Source: JACQCV01 sp964634555 (GTDB taxonomy: Bacteria > Patescibacteriota > Minisyncoccia > Phycocordibacterales > UBA12445). Taken from it: a stretch of 11,364 nt of DNA. This document shows positions 4,240-10,029 of this stretch, piece by piece; within the stretch, counting starts at the first letter, position 1; each line of letters starts with the position of its first letter. Location: assembly GCA_964634555.1 (NCBI GenBank), contig CAZWJJ010000027.1, positions 1 to 11,364 of the forward strand, given 5' to 3'. A program made the position numbers and the translations under genes. Below the pieces are notes generated by a model that was not told the DNA's origin, searched no databases, and saw only the letters and a list, made by a program, of their open reading frames with translations.

Positions 4240-5160
4240 ATGTCTCAAAACATTCATGAGCTCAAACAACAATTTCTAGAACATCTGGAGATCGAAAAAG
4301 GTCGGAGCCTAAAGACAGTTGAAAATTATGATCGTTATCTTAAACGCTTCATCGGTTTTGCTGGCCTGTCCAATCCAAAAGAGATCACCGAAGAAACTCT
4401 ACGCAAATACCGTCTCTGGCTTAACCGCCAACCCAATGATCGTAAAGTCGTCGGCATCCCCGAAACACTAAACAAAAAAACCCAAAACTATTACCTTATA
4501 GCCCTGCGGATGTTCCTAAAATATCTTTTGCGCCGAAAAGTTGATTCACTCTCCCCCAACCAGATCGACCTGGCCAAAGTTTCTCAACGAGACCTCGATC
4601 TGATCAATGAGGATGAGCTCAAACGCCTGATTCACAGCGCCTCGGGTGATGACATTAAACAGCTTCGAGACCGAGCTATTCTTGAACTTTTGTTTTCAAC
4701 CGGGCTTCGTGTTTCAGAACTTTGTTCGCTCAACCGCGATAGTATCGACAAAAATGGTGATGAATTTTCTATACGGGGCAAAGGTGGAAAGGTGCGCGTA
4801 GTTTTTGTCTCTGATGAAGCTAAAAAAGTTCTGGAAAACTATCTAAAGAAACGTGATGATCACGCCGAAGGTATGTTTGTACAGCTTAGCGGTAAAAAGG
4901 GCAATGATCAGCGGCTTACACCTCGCTCGATCCAGAGGATAGTCGATTTTTATGCCCGCAAAGCTGGAATTTCAAAAAAAGTCACACCTCATGTAATCCG
5001 CCATAGTTTTGCCACCGATCTTTTGCGAAATGGTGCGGATATCCGCTCGGTGCAAGTTATGCTTGGACATTCAAATATCTCGACGACTCAAATCTACACG
5101 CACATTACAGACAAAGAACTAAGGAATGTGCATAAGAAGTTTCATTCGGGGAATAAGTGA
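4240..5160 (+). CDS. Tyrosine recombinase, XerC/XerD-like
   Basis: Tyrosine recombinases cut and rejoin DNA through a covalent 3'-phosphotyrosine; Xer members resolve chromosome dimers at dif, others are integrases. The 306-residue product has the usual Xer length. An N-terminal SAM-like domain (about 1-100, LEIEKGRSLKTVENYDRYLK) precedes the catalytic domain. All active-site residues are present: Arg157 in TGLRVSEL, Lys181 in GKGGK, His251 and Arg254 in HVIRHSFATDLL, His277 in LGHSNISTTQIY, and Tyr286. The start at ATG 4240 lies 8 nt after a TATAAT, so translation is probably leaderless. The gene has its own unit after the terminator at 4186-4211. Inverted and direct repeats follow directly (5167-5374). 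This may be the chromosomal Xer protein or the integrase of a decayed element; context does not decide, and no dif site was recognised. Confidence 0.92.
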   Translation: MSQNIHELKQQFLEHLEIEKGRSLKTVENYDRYLKRFIGFAGLSNPKEITEETLRKYRLWLNRQPNDRKVVGIPETLNKKTQNYYLIALRMFLKYLLRRKVDSLSPNQIDLAKVSQRDLDLINEDELKRLIHSASGDDIKQLRDRAILELLFSTGLRVSELCSLNRDSIDKNGDEFSIRGKGGKVRVVFVSDEAKKVLENYLKKRDDHAEGMFVQLSGKKGNDQRLTPRSIQRIVDFYARKAGISKKVTPHVIRHSFATDLLRNGADIRSVQVMLGHSNISTTQIYTHITDKELRNVHKKFHSGNK

Positions 5161-5166
5161 GCGTTC

Positions 5167-5318
5167 GGTTATACAATACTCTCAACGGCTTCGATTCTCA
5201 AAAAACTATAATCGTCCTGAAAAAATTAAATTACGCACGTCAAAGCCTTACTATTTAATTTTTTCGCTACTCATTAGTTTTAAGGATCATCTGCAGATGT
5301 TGAGGGTATTGTATAACC
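5167..5318. repeat. Small inverted-repeat element (MITE-like) after the recombinase gene
   Basis: GGTTATACAATACTCTCAAC at 5167-5186 and GTTGAGGGTATTGTATAACC at 5299-5318 are inverted copies with one mismatch in 20. They bound a 152-bp segment with no gene. Inside, AAAAAATTAAA (5221-5231) and TTTAATTTTTT (5255-5265) form a perfect 11-bp stem. The size and terminal inverted repeats resemble a miniature transposable element. No target duplication was established. It begins 7 nt after the recombinase stop codon. Confidence 0.5.
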
Positions 5319-5335
5319 TCACTTAAGAAGAGATG

Positions 5336-5374
5336 AATACTCTCAACGGCTTCGATTCTCAAAAAACTATAATC
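5336..5374. repeat. 39-bp direct repeat, second copy (first copy 5175-5213)
   Basis: The string beginning AATACTCTCAACGGCTTCGA and ending AAAACTATAATC is identical at 5175-5213 and 5336-5374, 161 bp apart. The first copy overlaps the left inverted repeat of the element at 5167-5318. After both copies a CGTCC follows, in the second copy after an extra AATTAT. The pair could have formed by duplication during insertion or as paired recombinase sites. Confidence 0.7.
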
Positions 5375-5399
5375 AATTATCGTCCAAATGAAGTTTGAT

Positions 5400-5475
5400 G
5401 TCATTGCGAGGAGTTTACGACGAAGCAATCTCTTTGCCACATTTATGTAGATTGCCCTGAAAGGCTCACAACGAC
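5400..5475. repeat. Further GTCATTGCGAG-type palindromic repeat
   Basis: GTCATTGCGAGGAGTTTACG through CGAAGCAATCTCT (5400-5433) is a close copy of the arm at 3314-3348. A decayed inverted partner follows at about 5449-5475 (AGATTGCC...ACAACGAC). It belongs to the family at 3226-3401. Confidence 0.65.
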
Positions 5476-5512
5476 AACCACAAAACAGTTTTGAGATATC
5501 CACAGTTTTAAT

Positions 5513-5539
5513 TTGCAAGACTTTACAATCTGCTATAAT
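5513..5539 (+). promoter_or_regulatory. Promoter of the putative RNA at 5546-5845
   Basis: TATAAT at 5534-5539 is a perfect -10 with the extended TGC. TTGCAA at 5513-5518 is a possible -35 with a short 15-nt spacer. Expected transcription start is near 5546. Confidence 0.6.
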
Positions 5540-5545
5540 TATCTC

Positions 5546-5845
5546 AGAAGCGAGTGAGTCGAGAAATTAATAAAAAGTTTCGCCATCTGCGAATAAAAAA
5601 CTGTTTTTAATTAATTCCCCGATACACTTTGAAAAAGGTCTGACTTGTAAGAGTTAGAGGTCAATATATATAAAAGCCTTCAAAAAGGCACTACCTTTAA
5701 CCAACTCGTCATAACCTAAAATAATTGTTCATTCCATCGTTCTTTTCCAAAGCCTAGAGACCAAGGGTCCCAAATTAAACAGGACTTCAAGTCTCCACCA
5801 CGCCTCAAAGCCCCGCTGAGCTCCGCTCCGGGGCTTTATTTTTTT
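5546..5845 (+). ncRNA. Putative non-coding RNA of about 300 nt, class unknown
   Basis: The stretch has a strong extended -10 promoter at its start and a strong terminator at its end but no reading frame of note. Local stems are visible. TTCGC/GCGAA lies near 5579-5593. TCTGACT/AGTTAGA lies near 5639-5658 with one G-U pair. GCCTT/AAGGC lies near 5675-5688. A longer arm pairs GAGAC (about 5757) with GTCTC (about 5791), and GGTCC with GGAC inside it. No hallmark of RNase P RNA, SRP RNA or tmRNA was found, and 6S RNA is usually shorter. It could be a lineage-specific structured RNA or the remnant of a lost gene. Confidence 0.45.
5807..5845 (+). terminator. Strong rho-independent terminator
   Basis: AAAGCCCCG (5807-5815) pairs with CGGGGCTTT (5829-5837), a perfect 9-bp stem, followed by a long T-rich run. 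No protein gene lies upstream on this strand nearer than the recombinase (5160), so it most likely ends the RNA unit that starts near 5546. Confidence 0.85.
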
Positions 5846-5885
5846 ATTGTCGACATGATGTTAAAATATCCTTTATATTTTCATT

Positions 5886-5909
5886 AAAAAACCACTCGTA
5901 ATGAGTGGT
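5886..5909 (-). terminator. Rho-independent terminator of the HAD hydrolase gene
   Basis: On the minus strand ACCACTC (5909-5903) pairs with GAGTGGT (5897-5891) around a 5-nt loop, followed by T6. It lies 11 nt after the hydrolase stop codon. Confidence 0.85.
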
Positions 5910-5920
5910 CTGAACTTAAA

Positions 5921-6616
5921 CTATTCTATCTTTTTCAAAATTGCCCTTGCTTCTACCAGATCTCTAGCATGCCAGCCATCGAATGAAGCAGTCGCCATCT
6001 CCATCGAGACCCAAATCGCCTTGATTCCGGCACCATTAGCACCGACAACATCTCTACTGAAAGAATCGCCTATATAAACGGCCTCTGAAGCAGAAACGTG
6101 ATGGGTTTCGAGCTGTTTTTGGAAAAGTCGGCTATGCGGTTTGCGAATTTTCTCTTCAAAACTCCAGCAAATCGAATCAAAATAAGACAGCAGACCGAAA
6201 TTTTGCATATCTTTTTCATGAAATATGCCCGGCCAAGCAGTATTTGAGATCAAACCGATCTTCAGCCCCCTTCTCCTGGCATATTTGAGAATCTTTTCAG
6301 CCCCATCAATAACAGTCGCCATATTGCGAAAGAAGCCTTGATAAAGTTGCCAAAGGATCTTGGTCGAGCGCCTTTCAGCCAAAATATAATCATTCTTGGC
6401 CAAAGAGCCGTGCAAGGCAGACAAAAAAGTGGCCTCGCGTAAACTTTGAAAGCCGGATTTGCGCTCAGCCATATATATCTGATACCAATCCTTAATAACC
6501 TTTGGCGGCAAATCTATTTCTGTCTCATATCTATAAAAATTCTTAGCCGCCGTTTCCAACGACATCGGATAGTTTATGAGCGTTGAACCAAGATCAAAGA
6601 TTACGAGCTTAAGCAT
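5921..6616 (-). CDS. HAD-superfamily hydrolase (probable phosphatase)
   Basis: HAD enzymes mostly remove phosphate groups through an aspartyl-phosphate intermediate. The 231-residue product has motif I FDLGSTL (nucleophile Asp8), motif II LISNTAWP (Ser124), the motif III Lys159 in RKPHSRLF and motif IV YIGDSFSRDVVGA (Asp184, Asp189). The segment from about 16 to 95 is helical and fits a C1 cap domain. The Asp expected two residues after the nucleophile is Gly (DLG), a variation seen in active YihX-like members. The substrate cannot be told. The ATG at 6616 has GGGGAGG at 6628-6622. The gene stands alone, between its terminator at 5886-5909 and a terminator at 6776-6802 serving the upstream minus-strand genes. 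It converges with the RNA unit at 5546-5845. Confidence 0.88.
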   Translation of the reverse strand: MLKLVIFDLGSTLINYPMSLETAAKNFYRYETEIDLPPKVIKDWYQIYMAERKSGFQSLREATFLSALHGSLAKNDYILAERRSTKILWQLYQGFFRNMATVIDGAEKILKYARRRGLKIGLISNTAWPGIFHEKDMQNFGLLSYFDSICWSFEEKIRKPHSRLFQKQLETHHVSASEAVYIGDSFSRDVVGANGAGIKAIWVSMEMATASFDGWHARDLVEARAILKKIE

Positions 6617-6775
6617 TTAAGCCTCCCCGCCGATATTTTCGGCTTTTTAATATGTAAAAGAACAAATTTCCTCTCTAAAACTACACCATAGAGCAAAAAA
6701 ATCAAAGTAGTTATTTAATTGGCTGATCTCTGATCCTCATATTCAATATATCAATACAAAAACATTTTTGGTAAC

Positions 6776-6802
6776 AAAAAAGCCGATCGATGTCGATCGG
6801 CT
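6776..6802 (-). terminator. Terminator, first copy of a repeated hairpin
   Basis: AGCCGATCGA (6781-6790) and TCGATCGGCT (6793-6802) form a perfect 10-bp stem with a 2-nt tip, followed on the minus strand by T-rich sequence. Nearly the same hairpin ends the neighbouring module at 7735-7760. Confidence 0.8.
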
Positions 6803-6844
6803 GGTCCATAACGCTATTTATTTTCCAATTCTTGGAAGAAAAAT

Positions 6845-7090
6845 CTATAAAAAATACAGTTTATTCAAGATAAATGCTGTAAATCCTTCAATCTGGTCTC
6901 GGAATCTCGGAAAATGTTCGGCAATTAGAAATAAAGGATAAAGAAGAAAAAGATGAGGATAGGGCGGTAGCTTTTGAATTTGATATCTACTAAGCCTGGG
7001 AACTATTATCGCCATAGAGATCAAGGTCAAGATCAGCCAAAAAAATACGCAGCCAACTACAAACATCAACAGATATTTAAGAATCAGCAT
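6845..7090 (-). CDS. Small membrane protein, 81 residues, tandem family member A
   Basis: The product begins MLILKYLLMFVVGCVFFWLI. It carries the family signature FWLILTLISMAIIVPRLSRY, then PPYPHLFLLYPLFLI and EHFPRFRD, and ends NKLYFL. A long first transmembrane helix (about 3-32) and a shorter hydrophobic segment (about 45-57) suggest a membrane hairpin. Over 114 bases (6922-7035) it is identical to the gene at 8106-8426, although flanking codons differ. It is shorter than that copy at the C-terminus. A weak TAGGGT lies before the ATG at 7090. It follows the 172-residue gene by 9 nt, so the two are probably co-transcribed, ending at the terminator at 6776-6802. Function unknown. Confidence 0.75.
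   Translation of the reverse strand: MLILKYLLMFVVGCVFFWLILTLISMAIIVPRLSRYQIQKLPPYPHLFLLYPLFLIAEHFPRFRDQIEGFTAFILNKLYFL
6922..7035. repeat. 114-bp exact direct repeat, copy 1 (copy 2 at 8243-8356)
   Basis: The 114 bases are identical to 8243-8356 at an offset of 1321 bp. They encode the core of the paralogous membrane proteins. Sequence on either side is related but clearly diverged, so the identity is sharply bounded, as expected of recent gene conversion or a chimeric duplication. Confidence 0.85.
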
Positions 7091-7099
7091 TTTTTGACC

Positions 7100-7618
7100 C
7101 TAAGCACATTGATCGCCATGCAACACCCGGCTGCCATTGAGCCATCCATCACTGTTTCGACAGCCAGCATTGACACCCCACACATCGCAATTCAGATCCC
7201 AGTGAACGCAAATCATAATAACCTGGCTATTGAGCCTTATATAGAAGAGATTAGCATGACCATTGTTTAGAAGCGGCCCAGACTTACCTTCCCACTGTTC
7301 TAACAGAAGTCCCACCAGAACAGAAAGAAACATAATAGGACTCTCGAAAATAAATAGAGTCTTATTAATTCCAAACTCCTTTTCGATCTCAAAATCTGTG
7401 GCCCCCTTCTTAAAATCATAGTAAAAGAGGGCTTGTGAAGTATTTGGCAAAGGTTGATTTAAAAAATCCTTGAAGAGTATTTTGAAGTTGTGCCAGACAT
7501 CAACTCCGTCACGATTCATGGAAAAACTATCTATTGTCTCATCAGGGCGAGAAGTGAAATTAAGTTTGAATGTGGAGATTGGGCTGAAAATACTAGATCT
7601 TTCTTCAACGGTAGGCAT
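7100..7618 (-). CDS. Unrecognised protein, 172 residues
   Basis: The ATG at 7618 has AAAGG eight bases upstream (GAAAGGATAAATATG) and a candidate promoter at 7692-7720. The product begins MPTVEERSSIFSPISTFKLN. It has an acidic/aromatic central part (LFYYDFKKGATDFEIEKEFG), one hydrophobic segment near residues 88-107 (TLFIFESPIMFLSVLVGLLL), and a C-terminal part with four Cys and several Trp (ICVHWDLNCDVWGVNAGCRN). No signal peptide or known domain was recognised. An overlapping plus-strand frame at 6974-7270 is judged a shadow, as it lacks a ribosome binding site. It shares a transcript with the small membrane protein that follows 9 nt downstream, so it may function at the membrane. Confidence 0.6.
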   Translation of the reverse strand: MPTVEERSSIFSPISTFKLNFTSRPDETIDSFSMNRDGVDVWHNFKILFKDFLNQPLPNTSQALFYYDFKKGATDFEIEKEFGINKTLFIFESPIMFLSVLVGLLLEQWEGKSGPLLNNGHANLFYIRLNSQVIMICVHWDLNCDVWGVNAGCRNSDGWLNGSRVLHGDQCA

Positions 7619-7691
7619 ATTTATCCTTTCGGCTGACAGCCATTTTTATCTGTCTAGAGTCATTTATCAAAGAGCTTTCAGTTGTCTGTTA

Positions 7692-7720
7692 ATTTAACAT
7701 GGTCATAATGAGTCTGTCAA
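7692..7720 (-). promoter_or_regulatory. Promoter for the 7618-6845 gene pair
   Basis: On the minus strand a perfect TTGACA (7720-7715) is followed after 17 nt by TTAAAT (7697-7692), preceded by TG. It lies just beyond the terminator at 7735-7760, as expected for a new unit, with a leader of about 65 nt. Confidence 0.55.
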
Positions 7721-7734
7721 TTACAAAAATAAAT

Positions 7735-7760
7735 AAAAAAGCCGATCGATGTCGATCGGC
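7735..7760 (-). terminator. Terminator, second copy of the repeated hairpin
   Basis: GCCGATCGA and TCGATCGGC (7741-7749 and 7752-7760) form a 9-bp stem with a 2-nt tip, followed by T6 on the minus strand. It starts 8 nt after the stop codon of the gene at 7768-8109 and matches the hairpin at 6776-6802 almost base for base. Confidence 0.8.
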
Positions 7761-7767
7761 AAGCATA

Positions 7768-8109
7768 CTACCCTACCTCTTTTCCCTCCGTTTTCTTCTT
7801 TTTCCGATTCGCCCAGAAATCTCTGATACTAAAACTTTCCCATTCGGCCAATCTTTCCAAAATTTTCGTCATATATCCATGTATTTTAGTCTTAACCGAC
7901 TCTGGAAGATATTCATCAGCTAGAAAAAATGGATAGAGCAAAAATCCAAGCGGATCGGGTGGAAATGCATAACGGCCAAGCTTCGGGATCATAATAGCCA
8001 TTGAGATTACAGTCAGAACCAGCCAGAAAAGCGCGAAGCCGACAACAAGCATCAATGAAATAACAGCAAAATTGCGAACAAAATCCAATACCCCGCTGAC
8101 ACCAATCAT
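7768..8109 (-). CDS. Small membrane protein, 113 residues, tandem family member B
   Basis: The product has one strong transmembrane helix (about residues 14-41, VISLMLVVGFALFWLVLTVI). The family signature follows: ISMAIMIPKLGRY, then FLLYPFFLADEYLPESVK. A basic C-terminal tail ends FWANRKKKKTEGKEVG, which would be cytoplasmic. It differs from members A and C by substitutions throughout, so it is the older paralogue. Its ATG at 8109 overlaps the stop codon of the upstream gene by 4 nt (ATGA), which implies translational coupling. The terminator at 7735-7760 follows at once. Function unknown. Confidence 0.75.
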   Translation of the reverse strand: MIGVSGVLDFVRNFAVISLMLVVGFALFWLVLTVISMAIMIPKLGRYAFPPDPLGFLLYPFFLADEYLPESVKTKIHGYMTKILERLAEWESFSIRDFWANRKKKKTEGKEVG

Positions 8110-8426
8110 TTTTTGGCCTCCTTACTCTGCCTGTTTGTGTTATAAAGTTCTTGTGGACGAAACTCTCTAGGAAGTGGCAACTTTTCCAAAATTTTCCAGA
8201 TAAAGTCGCTAATTTTATCTCGAAACCTCGGAAAATGTTCACCAATTAGAAATAAAGGATAAAGAAGAAAAAGATGAGGATAGGGCGGTAGCTTTTGAAT
8301 TTGATATCTACTAAGCCTGGGAACTATTATCGCCATAGAGATCAAGGTCAAGATCAACCAGAAAACCGCGAAGCCGACGATAAAGATCAATGTATATTTC
8401 AAAGCCAAGCCAATAAGAGCCATCAT
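8106..8426 (-). CDS. Small membrane protein, 106 residues, tandem family member C
   Basis: The N-terminus is MMALIGLALKYTLIFIVGFA. It leads into the same core as member A (FWLILTLISMAIIVPRLSRY, then PPYPHLFLLYPLFLIGEHFP). A longer charged tail continues KISDFIWKILEKLPLPREFR and ends QSKEAKK. One long transmembrane helix (about 4-36) and a second hydrophobic segment (48-60) are visible. The ATG at 8426 overlaps the upstream stop codon by 4 nt, and its own stop overlaps the next start the same way, so three genes are coupled in one message. The core DNA (8243-8356) is identical to member A. No catalytic motif was seen. Confidence 0.78.
   Translation of the reverse strand: MMALIGLALKYTLIFIVGFAVFWLILTLISMAIIVPRLSRYQIQKLPPYPHLFLLYPLFLIGEHFPRFRDKISDFIWKILEKLPLPREFRPQELYNTNRQSKEAKK
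8243..8356. repeat. 114-bp exact direct repeat, copy 2
   Basis: Identical to 6922-7035; see that entry. It covers the codons of the ISMAIIVPRLSRY to FLLYPLFLI core. Confidence 0.85.
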
Positions 8427-8761
8427 TTTTCAGACTCATTATCCAAGTTTTCTCTATCTTTCCTTCTCCGCTTATAAGACTCATACGATTCATGCCTAGA
8501 AAGCATAAACACGCTCCCCAAATACTGTTTCAAATCGCACCATGGCCGGACAACAAATCTATGAACCCCCTCGCTAGATTTACAGAAAGCTAATACAAGA
8601 ATTATGGGGTGAAGCATAAAAGAGCTTCTAATTTCTGGCTCTTGCAGTAACGGGAAAAATCTATCATTCATTAGCAAGATATACGTAGAGATTACACAGA
8701 GAATGACCCAAGTCACGCTAAAAGTGCCGATAACATTCATCAACTTACCTATTTCTTGCAT
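8423..8761 (-). CDS. Small membrane protein, 112 residues, diverged tandem family member D
   Basis: The ATG at 8761 has GGGAGGGAAA directly upstream, the best ribosome binding site of the operon. The product begins MQEIGKLMNVIGTFSVTWVI. The segment WVILCVISTYILL, then PEIRSSFMLHPIILVLAFCK lines up with the ISMAI...FLLYPLFL core of members A-C, but the PxLxRY motif is lost; kinship is inferred from spacing. Two hydrophobic segments (about 12-30 and 49-60) precede a basic tail (RHESYESYKRRRKDREN). It is the first gene of the coupled operon 8761-7768, with a possible promoter at 8798-8826. Function unknown. Confidence 0.7.
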   Translation of the reverse strand: MQEIGKLMNVIGTFSVTWVILCVISTYILLMNDRFFPLLQEPEIRSSFMLHPIILVLAFCKSSEGVHRFVVRPWCDLKQYLGSVFMLSRHESYESYKRRRKDRENLDNESEK

Positions 8762-8797
8762 TTTCCCTCCCTATTTTCAATGATCACAACCTGCCAT

Positions 8798-8826
8798 AAG
8801 CTACCATTTAATATTCACGATGTAAA
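8798..8826 (-). promoter_or_regulatory. Possible promoter of the 8761-7768 operon
   Basis: On the minus strand TTTACA (8826-8821) and TAGCTT (8803-8798) are 17 nt apart, between the rplB terminator and the first gene. The -10 match is weak. Confidence 0.35.
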
Positions 8827-8827
8827 G

Positions 8828-8855
8828 AAAAACACCCGATTTCTGGGTGTTTTTT
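8828..8855 (-). terminator. Terminator after rplB
   Basis: AAAAACACCC (8828-8837) pairs with GGGTGTTTTT (8845-8854) around a 7-nt loop. On the minus strand it ends in a T-run and lies 11 nt after the rplB stop codon. The symmetrical A/T flanks would let it work in both directions. Confidence 0.8.
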
Positions 8856-8866
8856 GAGATTATGTT

Positions 8867-9706
8867 CTATTTCCTTGATTTCTTCTGACGTCTGGAGACA
8901 ATGAAGATATCTGAGTATTTATTGGCCCGTCGAGACTTATGACCGCCAGTGATCTTGCCTGTTCTAGTCTTTGGCCTCTTAGTGCCTCTGCCTTGTCTAC
9001 CTTCTCCTCCGCCGTATGGATGATCTACAGGATTCATGGCTGTACCTCGAACAGTCGGCCTGATACCAAGCCATCTTGATCGTCCAGCTTTACCAATATT
9101 GACCAAAATCTGCTCCTCATTTGATACCGAACCAATAGAAGCATAGCAATTCTCATCTATCTTTCTAACTTCTGTCGATGGCATCTTGATCATGGAATAA
9201 CCCTGATCATTAGACAAAACCTCGCCAAAATTGCCAGCAGATCGCACTAATTTAGCACCACCAGAAGGATGAAGCTCAATATTGTATACAAAAGTACCGA
9301 CAGGAATATTCTTGATCTTCAAACGATTGCCAACTTTCACCGGCGCGTTCTCGGCAACCATAAAAGTATCACCGACCGCAATAGACTTAGGCGTTATAAC
9401 ATATCGCTTTTCACCATCAGCATAGCTAGCCAAAGAGATGAAAGCTGATCGATTAGGATCATACTCTACCGATTCAATCTTAGCCGGAATATTAAACTTG
9501 TCATATTTAAAGTCTATAAGTCGGAACTTTCTCTTGTGTCCGCCACCCTTGTGATTAACTGTAATTCTACCGGCACTATTGCGTCCAACATCGCGCTTAC
9601 CGCCAAAAGTCAAAGCCTTCAAGGGTTTAGACTCGGTCAAAACGCCTCGGTAAGTCACCGTACTCATCGCTCGCCTTGATTTGCTTGTTGGTTTGTAGAA
9701 TTTCAT
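8867..9706 (-). CDS. rplB: 50S ribosomal protein L2
   Basis: L2 is a primary 23S rRNA-binding protein next to the peptidyl-transferase centre and contacts 16S rRNA across the subunit bridge. The 279-residue product has the usual length (about 275). The N-terminal OB-like part contains GGKRDVGRNSAGRITVNHKG and GGHKRKFRLIDFK. The SH3-like part has LHPSGGAKLVRSAGNFGEV. The C-terminal motif reads GIRPTVRGTAMNPVDHPYGG. The first His of the VDHPxGGGEGR motif (His229 in E. coli numbering) is kept; the second His of the common DHPHGGG form is Tyr. The basic tail ends SRRQKKSRK. The ATG at 9706 lies 9 nt after rplW, preceded by AAAGAAAAG. It is the last gene of the cluster here: a terminator follows instead of rpsS. 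Confidence 0.98.
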   Translation of the reverse strand: MKFYKPTSKSRRAMSTVTYRGVLTESKPLKALTFGGKRDVGRNSAGRITVNHKGGGHKRKFRLIDFKYDKFNIPAKIESVEYDPNRSAFISLASYADGEKRYVITPKSIAVGDTFMVAENAPVKVGNRLKIKNIPVGTFVYNIELHPSGGAKLVRSAGNFGEVLSNDQGYSMIKMPSTEVRKIDENCYASIGSVSNEEQILVNIGKAGRSRWLGIRPTVRGTAMNPVDHPYGGGEGRQGRGTKRPKTRTGKITGGHKSRRANKYSDIFIVSRRQKKSRK

Positions 9707-9715
9707 GTCTTTTCT

Positions 9716-10024
9716 TTAAACTATATCGATCTTATCACCCTTCTTCAAATAAACCATTGCCTTCTTGATACCACCAACAACACCCCTCTTGCCTCTCTTA
9801 AAAACGTTCTTGGGCTTGGTATTTATAATATTCACCTTAGCTGGCGTTACCTTAAACAGTTCGCTTATCGCCTTGCTTACAAGGGCTTTATTAGCTCGCG
9901 GAGAAACTTCAAAGGTATAAACCCCGCCCTTATCGCTAGATGCCAAATATGACGCCTTTTCGGTTATCCTTGGCCGAGTTAAAACGATCGATGGCGTATT
10001 TATATTATTAAAATGCTTAGACAT
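9716..10024 (-). CDS. rplW: 50S ribosomal protein L23
   Basis: L23 sits at the peptide exit tunnel and docks trigger factor and SRP. The 102-residue product has the typical length and pattern: RPRITEKASYLA at the N-terminus, YTFEVSPRANKALVSKAISE and LFKVTPAKVNIINTKPKNVF, then the GKRGVVGGIKKAMVYLKKGD loop and IDIV at the C-terminus. It lies between rplD (5 nt gap) and rplB (9 nt gap), the conserved S10-operon order. The ATG at 10024 follows the rplD stop so closely that translational coupling is likely. Confidence 0.97.
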   Translation of the reverse strand: MSKHFNNINTPSIVLTRPRITEKASYLASSDKGGVYTFEVSPRANKALVSKAISELFKVTPAKVNIINTKPKNVFKRGKRGVVGGIKKAMVYLKKGDKIDIV

Positions 10025-10029
10025 TATAT

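Noticed and set aside
4212..4240. dif-like recombination site before the recombinase gene
   Set aside because: The AT-rich palindromic look comes from the TATAAT box. No 11-6-11 arm structure with dif similarity is present.
5546..5845. RNase P RNA or SRP RNA at the orphan unit
   Set aside because: The conserved GAGGAAAGTC-type RNase P motif and the SRP tetraloop region were not found.
6629..6648. Plus-strand hairpin with T-run (GCCGA/TCGGC) before the HAD gene
   Set aside because: The stem has only 5 bp and no plus-strand gene lies upstream, so it is likely fortuitous.
6974..7270. Plus-strand frame of 98 codons opposite the small membrane genes
   Set aside because: It overlaps two minus-strand genes that have ribosome binding sites and, for one, an exact paralogue. 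The same shadow recurs at 8295-8477, opposite the paralogue.
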